Source of the DNA: Pectinophora gossypiella
Lineage: Eukaryota > Arthropoda > Insecta > Lepidoptera > Gelechiidae
NCBI RefSeq assembly: GCF_024362695.1
Contig: NC_065420.1
Location: forward strand, 7,347,920 to 7,411,919
Length of the DNA stretch: 64,000 bases
Direction: 5' to 3'
Shown here piece after piece: positions 1 to 10,100 of this stretch; position 1 is the first letter of the stretch, and every line of letters starts with the position of its first letter. The notes under the pieces are model-generated. The model made no database searches. It worked only from the letters and a program-made list of their open reading frames with translations, and was not told the origin of the DNA. The position numbers and the translations under genes are program-made.

Positions 1-261
1 TGAATCCATCTTTACGTCAAATACTTTTCATACAAAGAATTTATTTTCCAGTGTATCATAAAAGATTAATTGAAATTTGTGGCTTCACTGAATCGATTGA
101 TTTGTACTTATATGTAAGTAAGCTCGTAAATACGGACGGTATTGCATCCTGCATAATAAATATAATATAATAAAGCTTAGTTTGTCTGACATATTTAATA
201 CAGTTAGTATTGTATTAAAGTAAATGATTTACATAGCTTTATTTCGTGAATTGTACGTTAG
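1..261. other. 5' flank, no gene seen
   Basis: AT-rich sequence without a supported gene. It is probably the spacer and promoter region of the first cysteine-rich gene. I see no clear TATA box at the expected distance. The tandem family may continue to the left of the window. Confidence 0.4.
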
Positions 262-810
262 ATGTATGGAATTTTGGTGATGACGGTATGTGGCGTCGCT
301 TTTATGTCGAGCTGGGTGTCACCCATGCCAGGGACAACTGTAACAAAGTCAAATATATCAGAGTCTTCAACTTTGAGACCCCTCAATGTGGCTCGCAACA
401 AAGTGAACAAAAATCTAAGTCCAGATCAGAGACGGAAAAAGTGTTGTCCGTACAACTTTGATAGTAGTAATTGTGTGGTGATAGACGACAGAGTACTGTG
501 TGGCTACGATAACAATAAGGGGCGGCCTCGTAGTAAAAAAGTTGCCCAGCCGTTGACAGGAGGCTGTCGGCTCCGCGGTGGACGGATAGAGTGCGGGTAT
601 GTGGACGGACCATTCGTCCACGAATATCAAAAAATACCAAAACCCGTTACCAAAATGATGATTAGGCTTAGAGAACTAATCTCGGATGAGAATGGACGAT
701 CTACAAAGGAAAATACAATGGGAGAAAATCCAGACTACGTATTTCGGAGGAGACTACATCCAGGTTGCGTAGAGATTAAAGATCGCATTGTGTGCACGCG
801 TAAACGGTGA
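262..810 (+). CDS. Secreted cysteine-rich protein, tandem family member 1
   Basis: Single-exon gene for 182 residues. I do not recognise the family. The N-terminus (MYGILVMTVCGVAFMSSWVS) is a likely signal peptide and aligns with the starts of the two downstream paralogs, which is why this ATG was chosen. A CC doublet is followed by three copies of one short motif, C-x8-C with Arg at the seventh position after the first Cys: CVVIDDRVLC-GY (about residues 70-79), CRLRGGRIEC-GY (about 102-111) and a C-terminal CVEIKDRIVC near the stop. The mature protein has eight Cys, suggesting four disulfides. The segment between the second and third motifs is variable, basic and probably disordered. Function unknown; a secreted structural or haemolymph role is inference only. 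The ttag directly before ATG might be a splice acceptor for a 5' UTR exon. Confidence 0.8.
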   Translation: MYGILVMTVCGVAFMSSWVSPMPGTTVTKSNISESSTLRPLNVARNKVNKNLSPDQRRKKCCPYNFDSSNCVVIDDRVLCGYDNNKGRPRSKKVAQPLTGGCRLRGGRIECGYVDGPFVHEYQKIPKPVTKMMIRLRELISDENGRSTKENTMGENPDYVFRRRLHPGCVEIKDRIVCTRKR

Positions 811-960
811 AAGAGTGTGTACCATTTATTTATCGTGGTCTCAAGCCAGTAATCTACATATTTTGTAAAATATAGAATAACATACAATACCTGTAATCTT
901 AGTAAACGAACGTCCGGTTGTATGCTTCATTCCGGTATTTGTATACTTAATTAATTGGTT

Positions 961-990
961 GCCTGCTAATAATGCATCGAGCAAAGTTTC
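961..990 (+). repeat. Duplicated 3' flank shared by paralogs 1 and 2
   Basis: The stretch beginning gcctgctaat and continuing through atcgagcaaagttt reappears at about 2952-2980 downstream of the second paralog. It lies 150-270 bases beyond each stop codon, so the tandem duplication that made these genes included 3' flanking DNA. Confidence 0.6.
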
Positions 991-1131
991 AATTCATTTT
1001 AATTAGGCATGGAAATATAATGCTGGGCGTATGTATACACACAAATCTACATTGTAATTGCGGCAATTATAAAGGTACCTACACGGCTTACATATACATA
1101 AACTAAACTCATACACAATACTCTGGCTAAT

Positions 1132-1275
1132 CTAGGGTGGTATTAATAAACTAATCTCAGCTGAGACTGCCCTCAAGATCGTGCTCAAGTCCCTGTTTTT
1201 ATATGAGAACTGTCACATTGACATGATCTTGAGGGCAGTCTCGACGCTGAGATTAGTTTATTAATACCACCCTAG
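1132..1275. mobile_element. MITE with about 50-bp terminal inverted repeats
   Basis: The left end ctagggtggtattaataaac is the reverse complement of the right end gtttattaataccaccctag. The match continues inward through ctaatctcag and the gactgccctcaagatc segment. The element is about 144 bp with no coding capacity, a fold-back non-autonomous DNA transposon. Confidence 0.8.
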
Positions 1276-1302
1276 AGTCATACATAGGTGCATACTGGTG
1301 GT

Positions 1303-1637
1303 GATTCCTATACACACCACCTAATTTTATTTTAAGTTATACCCGACATTTTCTTATCCGCTGAAAAAAAAGGGACGGGTAATTGACACATAAAATTTAT
1401 GAAACACACCTCAATTTTAACCAAATTTTTATATTGGCCAATAACCCGACAGAATTAAGTTGAGAGCACATGTCAAACGGGTTGCATATTAGCGAGATGC
1501 CTATTTTATTCGCCCGGGTTATTCACTCATTTTAAAATTAACAGTTGTCAATCATCCGTCCCTTTCCTTTTCGTGGGATAAGAAAATGACAAGTATAACT
1601 TAATACAATAAAATTAGGATGTATGTCTGCAGGAATC
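1303..1637. mobile_element. MITE family B, copy 1
   Basis: Terminal inverted repeats start gattcc and continue into cacctaattttattttaag; the other end reads aataaaattagg and ends in caggaatc. Inner arms carry ttcttatccg / ggataagaa and the ccgtccctttccttttcg block. A second copy of the same family lies in an intron at about 41800-42163. The element abuts the 1132-1275 MITE. A 73-codon reading frame at its right end (1623-1844) is not convincing. Confidence 0.75.
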
Positions 1638-2170
1638 GGGGCCAATGTCGCCTTAAAACATATTTATGAATTGGAACGGGATACAGCAGTATGGGAGCAT
1701 CAGCTTCACACCTACGTCAGGGTCTGTAAGAAACGCAGTTGTCAGCACTTTTACCAAGATAAAGAGGTATACAGGAATGTGGCTACGTGGCTAGTGCTAT
1801 TATTGATTCTGTGGCAGGATAGAGCTCATCATATAAGTACCTGATTATTATCAATCTATATTTCTCAGAATGCGGTATTAATTTTAGCAGAATGTCAATT
1901 TAAATTTTGTCGAATTTTGTTCTGCACTATTAAAAGTTATAGTTTCCGGCAATTTGATTGGTTAAACAGCCAGCCGAACAGTAGATGTAGTATAACTTTA
2001 ATTGAAATAACTCGGACCAAGCTATATTTTAATTTTATCCCACTTCATTACCAAGTTCCTTACATTTGAGTTTAGTGAGTTGAGTGGTACATTAAATAGC
2101 ATCACGCCTGTATCCCCGCAGGGGTAGGCAGAGGTGTAGTAAGGTGTATTGGAGGTGTAGTTAGTGTTAG

Positions 2171-2695
2171 ATGTGTATTTGCCTTAAAATATGCGTTGCC
2201 GCTTATCTCACAAACTGGGTGTCATCACTACCCTACAAAAGACCAGGAGACGATCAGACGACTCTGGTCAGATCTCCAAGCGATTATGGTTCGGGAATCC
2301 CTAGAGCAAATGAAAAGAAACGTTGCAGCGGATACGATTTCAATACTGGTAATTGTAAAACTATAGATGACCGAGTGTTGTGTGGATACAACAGGAATGT
2401 TGGGTGGCCTATCAGTAAGAACAGTGGCAAGGAGTTGTCTCAAGGGTGCCGTCTGCGCGGAGGTAGAGTTGAATGCGGCTACGACAACGGTCCTATTTCA
2501 TACAACAATCTACCATTAAGAAATAGAGAAACTACCCAGATGGACCAAGGAAAAACAAATAAAGAAGATATGGTAAATAAGCAAAGTAATGATCAAACAA
2601 CACCGTGTGTGACCGGTAAGGATACTCCAAAAACACGGCCTCAAAATTGTGTTGAAATTGAAAATCGTATTGTTTGCGACGGCAGACCGTTATAA
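2171..2695 (+). CDS. Secreted cysteine-rich protein, tandem family member 2
   Basis: Single-exon paralog of 174 residues. The signal-like start MCICLKICVAAYLTNWVSSL aligns with its neighbours. The three C-x8-C units are present: CKTIDDRVLC-GY, CRLRGGRVEC-GY and CVEIENRIVC, the last five residues from the end. The CC doublet of the other members is reduced to C-S here (KRCSGYDF). A new Cys appears in the variable region (TTPCVTGK), so the mature total stays at eight outside the signal peptide. Family and function are unrecognised. It sits about 1.4 kb after member 1, separated by two MITEs, and about 0.6 kb before member 3, all in one orientation, consistent with tandem duplication. Confidence 0.78.
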   Translation: MCICLKICVAAYLTNWVSSLPYKRPGDDQTTLVRSPSDYGSGIPRANEKKRCSGYDFNTGNCKTIDDRVLCGYNRNVGWPISKNSGKELSQGCRLRGGRVECGYDNGPISYNNLPLRNRETTQMDQGKTNKEDMVNKQSNDQTTPCVTGKDTPKTRPQNCVEIENRIVCDGRPL

Positions 2696-2951
2696 TAGTC
2701 GTTTTTTTACTTACTTAGAATAGTAATCGTTACCTATTTCAGTAAGTATTCATTATTATGTAAGTGAATACTTCGTTAAATTCTACCGCATTATCGTCCC
2801 ATAACGGCATCGAAATTATTACATCGTGTCCTGCATGCCCAACCTGCACGCAGGAGGATCTAATGAGCGCTACAGATAGCGCCATACTTGTTGCCAGGGC
2901 CGATACTGTTCAGTTTGCCATCGACACGATAAGAATTGTTTTATATGTATC

Positions 2952-2980
2952 GCCTGCTAAAATGTATCGAGCAAAGTTTG
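2952..2980 (+). repeat. Duplicated 3' flank, second copy
   Basis: Matches 961-990 with few changes (gcctgctaa, atgtatcgagcaaagttt). It marks the edge of the duplicated unit carrying the cysteine-rich genes. Confidence 0.6.
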
Positions 2981-3322
2981 AGAGAGTTACTTTGAATCTA
3001 AATGTAGTAGAAGGCAAATGCTATTAATACCCGTAACTCTGTAAGACTGGGATGAGCACTATCTAACTACCTTCGCCATAGCATTCACCGGTTCTTATTC
3101 TGTAATGTTCATCATTCTCATCATTATAACACGAAAGAAATACAGTTATACTTAATTAAAATTTATAGCATGAGTGAATCTAATCAGTTTATTGGAACCG
3201 AAGCGTTTCAAAACTGCTTTTAACAATACACAGTTTTGGAAGTAACTCATGTTTCAGTTTTATCAAACTACGCTTGCACGACCAACGTTACCTGTTTATT
3301 AGTTTTGCGGACTGAACATTAC

Positions 3323-3886
3323 ATGTATGGTATTTGGCTGCAAATATGCATCATCGCGCTTTGGACAAACTTGGTGTCGCCACGAAATTGCGTACCTTGC
3401 AGAAGATCAGGAACCGATTACGAAATCAGTTCCGAAAATCCAGCTCTTAAAAGAGTTAACGAAACAACTAAAGCCAATAACAAAAAGCCTTTGAAAGGTT
3501 TTTCTTCAAAATTCGTCAAGGACATCCAACGGAAACGATGCTGCCCATACGACTTTGATAGCAGCAAATGTATAGTGATTGACGACCGAGTGTTGTGTGG
3601 GTATAACCGTAATAAGCACAAGCCTCTTAGTAAGAAGATTGCGCATGAGTTGTCGCAGGGGTGTCGTCTGCGTGGGGGGCGGGTGGAGTGCGGGTACCTT
3701 TCTAAGGGCGATTACTCGTACTACAGGATACCACCACCGCCGCCTCCGCCGCCGACTGCAATGAAATACTCATACATCGAAGAGGACCCTACAGACAGAA
3801 CAGAAACAACTAGACCACCGACTACGACCACCACCAAACCAAAAAATTGTATTCAGTTTCAAAATCGATACGTGTGTCAACGGTAA
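3323..3886 (+). CDS. Secreted cysteine-rich protein, tandem family member 3
   Basis: Single exon, 187 residues. The frame is open further upstream, but the start MYGIWLQICIIALWTNLVSP matches the signal peptides of members 1 and 2. The order of elements is: an extra C-x2-C (NCVPC) after the signal; a basic linker; KRCCPYDFDSSKC; the units CIVIDDRVLC-GY and CRLRGGRVEC-GY; a run of eight prolines; a Thr/Pro-rich stretch; and a C-terminal CIQFQNRYVCQR. It has ten Cys in the mature part. The poly-Pro and Thr-rich linker (codons near 3731-3840) is absent from the paralogs, so the spacer between the second and third repeats evolves quickly. The Thr/Pro segment could be O-glycosylated (inference). 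Function unknown. Confidence 0.8.
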   Translation: MYGIWLQICIIALWTNLVSPRNCVPCRRSGTDYEISSENPALKRVNETTKANNKKPLKGFSSKFVKDIQRKRCCPYDFDSSKCIVIDDRVLCGYNRNKHKPLSKKIAHELSQGCRLRGGRVECGYLSKGDYSYYRIPPPPPPPPTAMKYSYIEEDPTDRTETTRPPTTTTTKPKNCIQFQNRYVCQR

Positions 3887-4259
3887 AAGTGATTAACGGT
3901 AGTGGTGTTGTTGTTCTGTTTTGTTAATTTTTCTTTTGTTAATTTAACATCATACAGTGGTATCTATAGGGTTTATGTTATCCATAATATGATTAAATAG
4001 AAGACCAATAAAACTTAGTCACCCGCCTATCTCAACGTCCATTTCAAACCTTCGATAACAAACGTACGGACAATGTGGAATGAAATGTCAGTATTTAACA
4101 TGCAAGGAGCTGCTGGATGCGGGCAGCGCAGGACCGATCGTCGTGGAGATCCTTGGGGGAGGCCTATGCCCAGCAGTGGGCGTCGTACGGCTGATGATGA
4201 CGAGCAGTTGATAAAGAGCGCTATGAAATGTGCTATACAGTTAAAAAAAAATACGTGAA

Positions 4260-4651
4260 TCTATACAGGATGTTACTGACATCGTAACGAAAACTTTGAG
4301 AGATGATTCAGACCATTTTCTGTCGCAAAAGTATGGAACTGAAAATAACTTAAAATAAAACAAAAAAATCGTGAATTTTCTGACAGGTAATTCCACTTGA
4401 TTTCCACTTAGAATCATAGTTTGAATCTTCCCCCTCAGTATTCGTTACGATATCACTAACAACTATAGTTAAGTACTTACTTGTATAGCTACCTGTACTT
4501 GTATGGGTGTAACTGACATCATAACAAATACTCAGAGGGACGATTCAGCTCATTATTCTGAGTTATCAAGTCGAATTTTCCATCGCAAATGTATAGAATT
4601 GAAAATAATTTAGAAAAGCTAAAAAAAAACACAACTAACACCCTGTATAGT
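4260..4651. mobile_element. Family A fold-back element, copy 1
   Basis: It begins ctatacaggatgttactgac and ends taacaccctgtatag, a terminal inverted repeat. Internally, blocks of the form gttactgacatcgtaacg ... gatgattcag ... caagtggaatttt recur in alternating orientation, so the whole can fold into serial hairpins. Related copies occur near 9.5-10.1, 12.3, 22.3, 60.6 and 62.4 kb. No reading frame. Confidence 0.7.
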
Positions 4652-6041
4652 TCACCGTTCGTCAGACTTCACTTATTATCACTGTAATATCGCGGTTGTG
4701 GCGCACAGTAGATATTATTATTATTATATATACTATTGAAGCGCCTGCTATAAAATGCTGAGAAAGGCACCTAAATGTGAAAATAATAAAATCCAAATAA
4801 GTCTCATAAGAATTTATTCTTTCTACTAACACTATCTAGTCTTCTACGATCTGTGGCTTTAATAACGAGAACGTAAAAAAGTAAATAACTTACTTAATCG
4901 TACTTAGTTAGAAATAAATAAATAACGTATAAATAATGGTTTATTTTATTTACAGTAAATAGTAATAAATAACTTACAAGTAAACGTTAGATCTTTTCTA
5001 CAATGGGTATTATATTTTTTATAATACCCATTGTAGATTAAGAAGTAGGTAGGGTTTTTCTTTGGACTTATGATACTTTATTTTAATTTGAGTAATTCAG
5101 ATTTTCACATCAATATTTTTGTAGTACAATTCTACATGGTGGCGTTCACAGCTTCAGAAGTAAATCCTTCCTTAATACTGATGTAATACACCACATATCA
5201 CTTGCATGTTATCGAGTGGAGCGTTATGAGAATTGAACTGCGACATTTCTCTCCCTTTCTCTTTTGTCTACAAATGCGTGACGAGCCCAGGCAGGTTTCT
5301 TTACCGAGCGACATTACACTCCAACCACGCGTTGATTATGTTAAATTGCTCGACTAATCTGTGTCATACTGTGGCTGTGAACCTGCGTTTCTTTAAGTAC
5401 TGTGATGTGTGTTACTGGCCGTGAATTAGTTTATGGTCGGTTTATTCGAATTTTCGTATTTTGAATTCTTTGAGAGGGCTCGGCTGTTTTTGCTGGCATA
5501 TTCAAAGATAATATAATTCACTATGTTTTAGACAGATTGAAGGTGGAATGACGCCCAAGATTGGACACACACATTTTTTCTCTTCGGACTATCGATTTTC
5601 GTCTGTAGTCCGTCAGCCGTCAGGCCTCCAGAAGAAGTTTGTACCCTTTTCCTTACATTTAAGATCTCATTTAAGATTTATGATTTCTTCCTCATTAAAA
5701 AGGGATTGCAACGTACCTAATGCGTATGCGTGCGTATGCCCCTTATTTAATCTTAGAACGTCCTAATTATAGTAAATTCTTAGGTAGACGTAAAATCCTT
5801 ACACATTACACCCATCACATTACCTAGCAGTGGTACGTATACAGAATGTTCACTTTTTGTAGTCCGTACGTTTAAATTTATATGTATAACTTTACCTGCT
5901 CTATAACAATCTTGAGGATAACAACCGCCTATTTCTTCCATCAGGTGTCGCTACTGTTGAGTGTTCTTAAATTGTGCGTGTTTCGATATCACATTAACAC
6001 CATAAAAGTTAGTAAGAAAATTCCGCTGGTTATGTATATCT
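4652..6041. other. Intergenic, no gene seen
   Basis: AT-rich spacer. Apart from the perfect hairpin at 4997-5037 I see no gene, RNA or recognisable repeat. The short open frames here lack signal peptides, splice context or repeats that would support them. Confidence 0.5.
4997..5037. repeat. Perfect 17-bp inverted repeat
   Basis: tctacaatgggtattat is followed by a 7-base T-rich loop and its exact reverse complement. It is too short for a typical MITE and has no obvious microRNA-length arms. Confidence 0.75.
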
Positions 6042-6314
6042 TCATACATTTTCACCTAACCCAACAAATTGGCTGGAGAAATTGGTATCATCATCTTCTG
6101 AGTAGACCATGAACAGATGTTTGAGGAGTTCAGTGTCCACGTCATCTTTTTTGAAGAGAAGGTCTAAGTATCTTGTGAGTGCTTCTTGAAGGCTGCGTTT
6201 CCCAGGCTTGATGCCAAACAGCCATTCCAGTAAGTAGTCTAAAAATCCCGCGTCGCTCGTTGATATTAGTACTGCGAATGTCAATGCTAGGAGAAGTAGC
6301 TTGCTTATCGCCAT
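6042..6314 (-). CDS. Small secreted peptide precursor with GKR processing site
   Basis: The protein is 90 residues. The start MAISKLLLLALTFAVLISTS gives a strong signal peptide, likely cut before GFLDYLL. The mature N-terminus, about 15 residues ending GIKP, is followed by GKR, the standard glycine-amide donor plus dibasic cleavage site of prohormones. A second dibasic pair KK lies about 19 residues later, and an acidic tail follows. The released peptide would be hydrophobic with acidic residues and could be an amphipathic helix. I do not recognise it as a known insect neuropeptide, so hormone or immune peptide are both open. A good acceptor (ctctctctcgtttcag) lies four bases before the ATG, so the 5' UTR is spliced from an exon I could not locate. 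Confidence 0.7.
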   Translation of the reverse strand: MAISKLLLLALTFAVLISTSDAGFLDYLLEWLFGIKPGKRSLQEALTRYLDLLFKKDDVDTELLKHLFMVYSEDDDTNFSSQFVGLGENV

Positions 6315-7176
6315 AGTCCTGAAACGAGAGAGAGAAACAATATTTATTCAAAAAAATTTGGTACCAATCAATGCCATAGCATAAAAATAATTCAGATAAG
6401 TAACAACTTGCCCTATAGAAGTGCCCCAAAAAAGTTGAATATATTTTAGGATGCAATTTAAGTCCTATGTTGAATTGAAATTCTGTGTATTGTATTTATG
6501 AAGTTTATGCCTAAGTCTTGTATTGTGCCTAAATGAATTAAGCTAACAAACCCTGGAAAGTAATTTTACAAAAAGCAAAGCTGCCACTCAGTAGTATATT
6601 ATTTTCCTAGGCAGCTTTCATCACATAATTCATCTAAGTATCTATTTCTTTCGAAGTCTAGGTTTCTATATGACGTTATTCAATGAATGAGGAAGTGCAT
6701 AGAAAGGTCATTCAATGCCATTCATCTACATTTTCCCAGCGCTGCAACGATTATAACTCGGAACGATAACTTTTTTCCGATCATAGCGTTATTCATTAAA
6801 GAGCTCTATATTCACTTGAAAGTTATAGGAATGTTTTATACAATCATGTATGTACTTAATGTTGGTATAATAATATTAATCGCATTTTTTATTCAATACT
6901 AACTTATAATAAGTTAATTCATAATTTTAGTTTAGTGTAACGTAGGAAATGGGTGACATTCTGAAGAAGACGATGGGCGGTAGCATGTAGCCTAACTGAG
7001 TCCTAAACCATAACATGTAGTCGCGATCCTCAGCAGTGAGGGAACGACGAAGAAGAAGGAAATGATGGGAATCTAGATGGCCATAAGTACGTCTCGGATG
7101 CCAGAAGATTAGCTGGTGGAAAATACGACAGATCTGGTTCACAAAAATATCACAATTGTTTCAATACTTTTTATGT

Positions 7177-7234
7177 ACGCAAATGTCAAATTGATTTTTT
7201 AGATGGATTGCCTCTATGTGGCCTTTTTAACCTC
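7177..7234. mobile_element. Remnant of the 16.5-kb MITE family
   Basis: The segment with acgcaaatgtcaaattg ... ttagatggattgcctc ... tgtggcctttttaacc matches the right terminal repeat of the MITE at 16458-16615. Only one arm remains. Confidence 0.6.
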
Positions 7235-8257
7235 ACTGGTATTAGGTAAATAGTGCAGGACCGAGAGAAATGAAGGAGAGGCTACTGTAAGTAATAATAT
7301 ATAAAACATGATAATAATATATTAAGCTGTAAGCTCCCCAAACAAAATAAAATAAAATAAAATAAAACCTAAGTTTATTGACATTTCAGAAACTAACCTT
7401 CGGCTCTTTCTTTTAGAAAGCTTACTGTGGAACTAAATTAAAATAATTGTTAAGCAAATTACAATTTCACGCGTAATGTAACATGTTGGTCAGTAAACGC
7501 TCGTGAATGGGTATCATTTGACACAGCTTCTAATTATATACTCATAAACAAAATTGTACGCACGCGTAAACAACCCATTTGCGTTGTGTTCGTTATAAAG
7601 CGGCGTCTCTCAAGAGTTAATGATGTTTTCTTTCAATATATACAAATACTTTGCGTTTTACATAAAAACTTATATGGACATCAGCTGTGGCGGCTAATTG
7701 CACAAAACATATTTAGACGAACATGATACGACACTAAATCACAACAGGTACAGAAAAGTATTGACATCTCCAATTTTTGACGTGACTTATATATTTGCCA
7801 CGTTAACAACTTGGCCGGACAAATGGGGAGTGCAAAAGACTCTCACAGATTGCCTGAGGGCACCCAGTTGGGCGCGAACCTCGGCTCATGGCGTAGCCTG
7901 AGAGAATTAAACTTGAAATAATTTGATAAAAGCTGAATGTGGAATATCGACAACCACGCCAGCGGTCCTGGTCTTGGTCTCCATATAGACGACCTAATAT
8001 TGGTCTTCTGAGATAGTATTATTTCTTATAAGCGTGGGTAAGTACATACTAGGCTGTTACAATGTAAATCTCGTTAGACATAGCCAGCAATTGCGATGGA
8101 GGAACGAACGCGGGAGTTGCGCCTCAGTCCTATTTTTCTGACCTACGAGACGTCTCTGAGAGCAGCTGGTACTTCTCGGACTGGGGCGGCCATGACTGCA
8201 AATCCGCCTCTCATTAGATATCAGATAAATTAATAATGCTAAAATAATACCCTCTTC

Positions 8258-8555
8258 AAGGAGCTCGGTGGCGCAGCGGTAAACGCGCTCGATCTGCGAT
8301 TGTTTAAGTTAAGCAACTTTCGCAATAGCCGGTTATAGGATGGTTGACCACAAAAAAAAAGTTTTTATCTCGAGCTCCTCCATGCTTCGGAAGGCACGTT
8401 AAGCCGTTAGTCCCGGCTGCATTAGCAGTCTTTAATAACCATCAATCCGCACTGGGCCCGCGTGATGGTTTAAGGCCCGATCTCCCTATCCATCCATAGG
8501 GAAGGCCCGTGCCCCAGCAGTGGGGACGTTAATGGGTTGATGATGTGACGATGTG
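8258..8555 (+). mobile_element. SINE family 1 with 12-bp target-site duplication
   Basis: It is flanked by the direct repeat aataccctcttc (8246-8257 and 8556-8567), a retroposition signature. The head GGAGCTCGGTGGCGCAGCGG contains a tRNA-like A box (TGGCGCAGCGG). Downstream, aagttaagcaac (8306-8317) and ggatggttgacc (8338-8349) resemble the internal control region of 5S rRNA. A central core with the reverse-complement motif ggcttaacgtgccttccgaa is shared with the other SINE families here. The tail contains cccactgctggggcac in reverse. A second full copy lies inverted at 32535-32824. Confidence 0.8.
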
Positions 8556-9158
8556 AATACCCTCTTCTTGACGTCGATATCTGCAGGTAGGGCTTATGTT
8601 GATAACTCGATAGTTCGCATTACAGTCTTCTATCTATAATTTGCTCATAAATACATCTTCAAACACATAACGGTTGCCCACGCCTGTCATGTAAATAATT
8701 CAGTTAAAATTCTATTTACGTCTCATTTTTCTAACTTCGTAACTTAAAGGAAAATTCCATTGTATTATTATTACAATATATGTTATGGGCATAGTTGTTA
8801 TACTTTCGATCAATCATTTTGTTTGTAGCTTTCACGGAGAGAAAGACCGGTTTCAAGTATTCCGAGTGGTCTTATAAACGTTTATCAATTTTCTTTGAAG
8901 CTGATGACTTATTTTGTACGTAGATACCGACATACATACATTATATGTACTATACATACAAAGATACAAAATGTATATGTTTATATGTTTATTAAATGTA
9001 AATGTATATGTAATAGAGACTCTAGAGCCACTTACAAATGTAAGGTATTAATAACAGTATAAAATGTATGCCTGGTGTATTTCTTTGCCGCACGATCCTG
9101 CTAAATCCATGATAATTATATCTTTTTTTTGGCGTAGATACCGCGCCACGAAACTTGA

Positions 9159-9204
9159 CGCTTGTTTAGCTAAATGTCAATGGCTTTATTTAGCTAAACA
9201 AGCG
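9159..9204. repeat. Perfect 17-bp hairpin
   Basis: cgcttgtttagctaaat and its exact reverse complement are separated by 12 bases. It does not match the MITE families seen elsewhere in the window. Confidence 0.7.
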
Positions 9205-9234
9205 CCAACATTTAATATATCTTATAACCAACAG

Positions 9235-9333
9235 TTGCCTGGAAGATACTGCTACTTAGCAATAAGGCCGCCTATTGTACTCTTCTATTTCTCTTTGTTT
9301 GTAATACTGTATTTTCTGTGTGCGCAATAAAGT
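9235..9333 (+). mobile_element. Retroelement 3' tail, plus copy
   Basis: ctacttagcaataaggccgc, then cctattgtac and a terminal gcaataaag signal. The same sequence is present in inverted orientation at 9645-9777. It looks like the 3' end of a LINE or SINE with its polyadenylation-like tail. Confidence 0.55.
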
Positions 9334-9529
9334 TTGTAGTTACAAAATTTTGTACAAACATAAGCTCATGTCTATATTTGGAATTGGGGTAGTCAGAGGA
9401 AACCTGCACCTTCGCTGATGAACGAAGTACCCACGCTTCACCGAGCTTTCTGTTAGACTAACGTGATAGTTGGTGATGTGATGACCGTACCGTATAAGGG
9501 ACAGTTGTGTTAGTGATAATTGCACGTAA

Positions 9530-10100
9530 GATAAATTTTCCGACAGGAAAATCCACTTGATATCAACGCAGAATCATGGTCATCATCCTCAGTATTTTTA
9601 ACACCCATACCTACTTGTATACCCATACATACCTGTATAACATAACATAACAAATACTTTATTGCACAAACAGGAAAAAAAACAAAATACAAAACAAAAG
9701 AGAAATAGAATTAAAATAGAGAGAAGTACAATAGGCGGCCTTATTGCTAAGTAGAAATCTCTTCCAGGCAACCTGTACCTGTACTGTATGTACTTGTACA
9801 GGGTGCAAGTGACATCGTAACGTATACTGAGAGGGATGATTCAGCTCATTATTCTGAGTTAATATCAAGTGGAATTTTCATTCAATGTTGAATGAAAATA
9901 ATTTAAAAACAAACTAAAAAAAATCATATTATTATATTATATATATTATATTATTATTATTATTGTATGTCTTTTTCATATCTCGGGCCTATGGAGGCCC
10001 GGACTTATTATTATTAATAATATTAACTCAGAATCATGGTCTGAATCATCCTCCTGAGTATACGTTACGATGTCACTAACAGCCTGTATAGATACCGGTG
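9530..10100. mobile_element. Family A fragments interrupted by other repeats
   Basis: Blocks ttttccgacaggaaaatcca, aatcatggtc, gtgcaagtgacatcgtaacg and gatgattcag recur around an inserted inverted retroelement tail (9645-9777) and an AT-rich microsatellite (about 9925-10020). It is broken and nested rather than one intact copy. Confidence 0.55.
9645..9777 (-). mobile_element. Retroelement 3' tail, inverted copy
   Basis: Reverse complement of the 9235-9333 element: ctttattgcacaaacagg at the left end and aataggcggccttattgc toward the right. Together the two copies form a long imperfect inverted repeat. Confidence 0.55.

Noticed and set aside
1623..1844. 73-codon frame
   Set aside because: Begins in a MITE terminus and shows no signal peptide, domain or homology to neighbours.
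6927..7142. Possible LINE C-terminus on the minus strand (a LTAEDRDYMLWF-like stretch)
   Set aside because: Only a weak resemblance over about ten residues, without the GHVARM or RW.DEL motifs seen at 29.2 kb.
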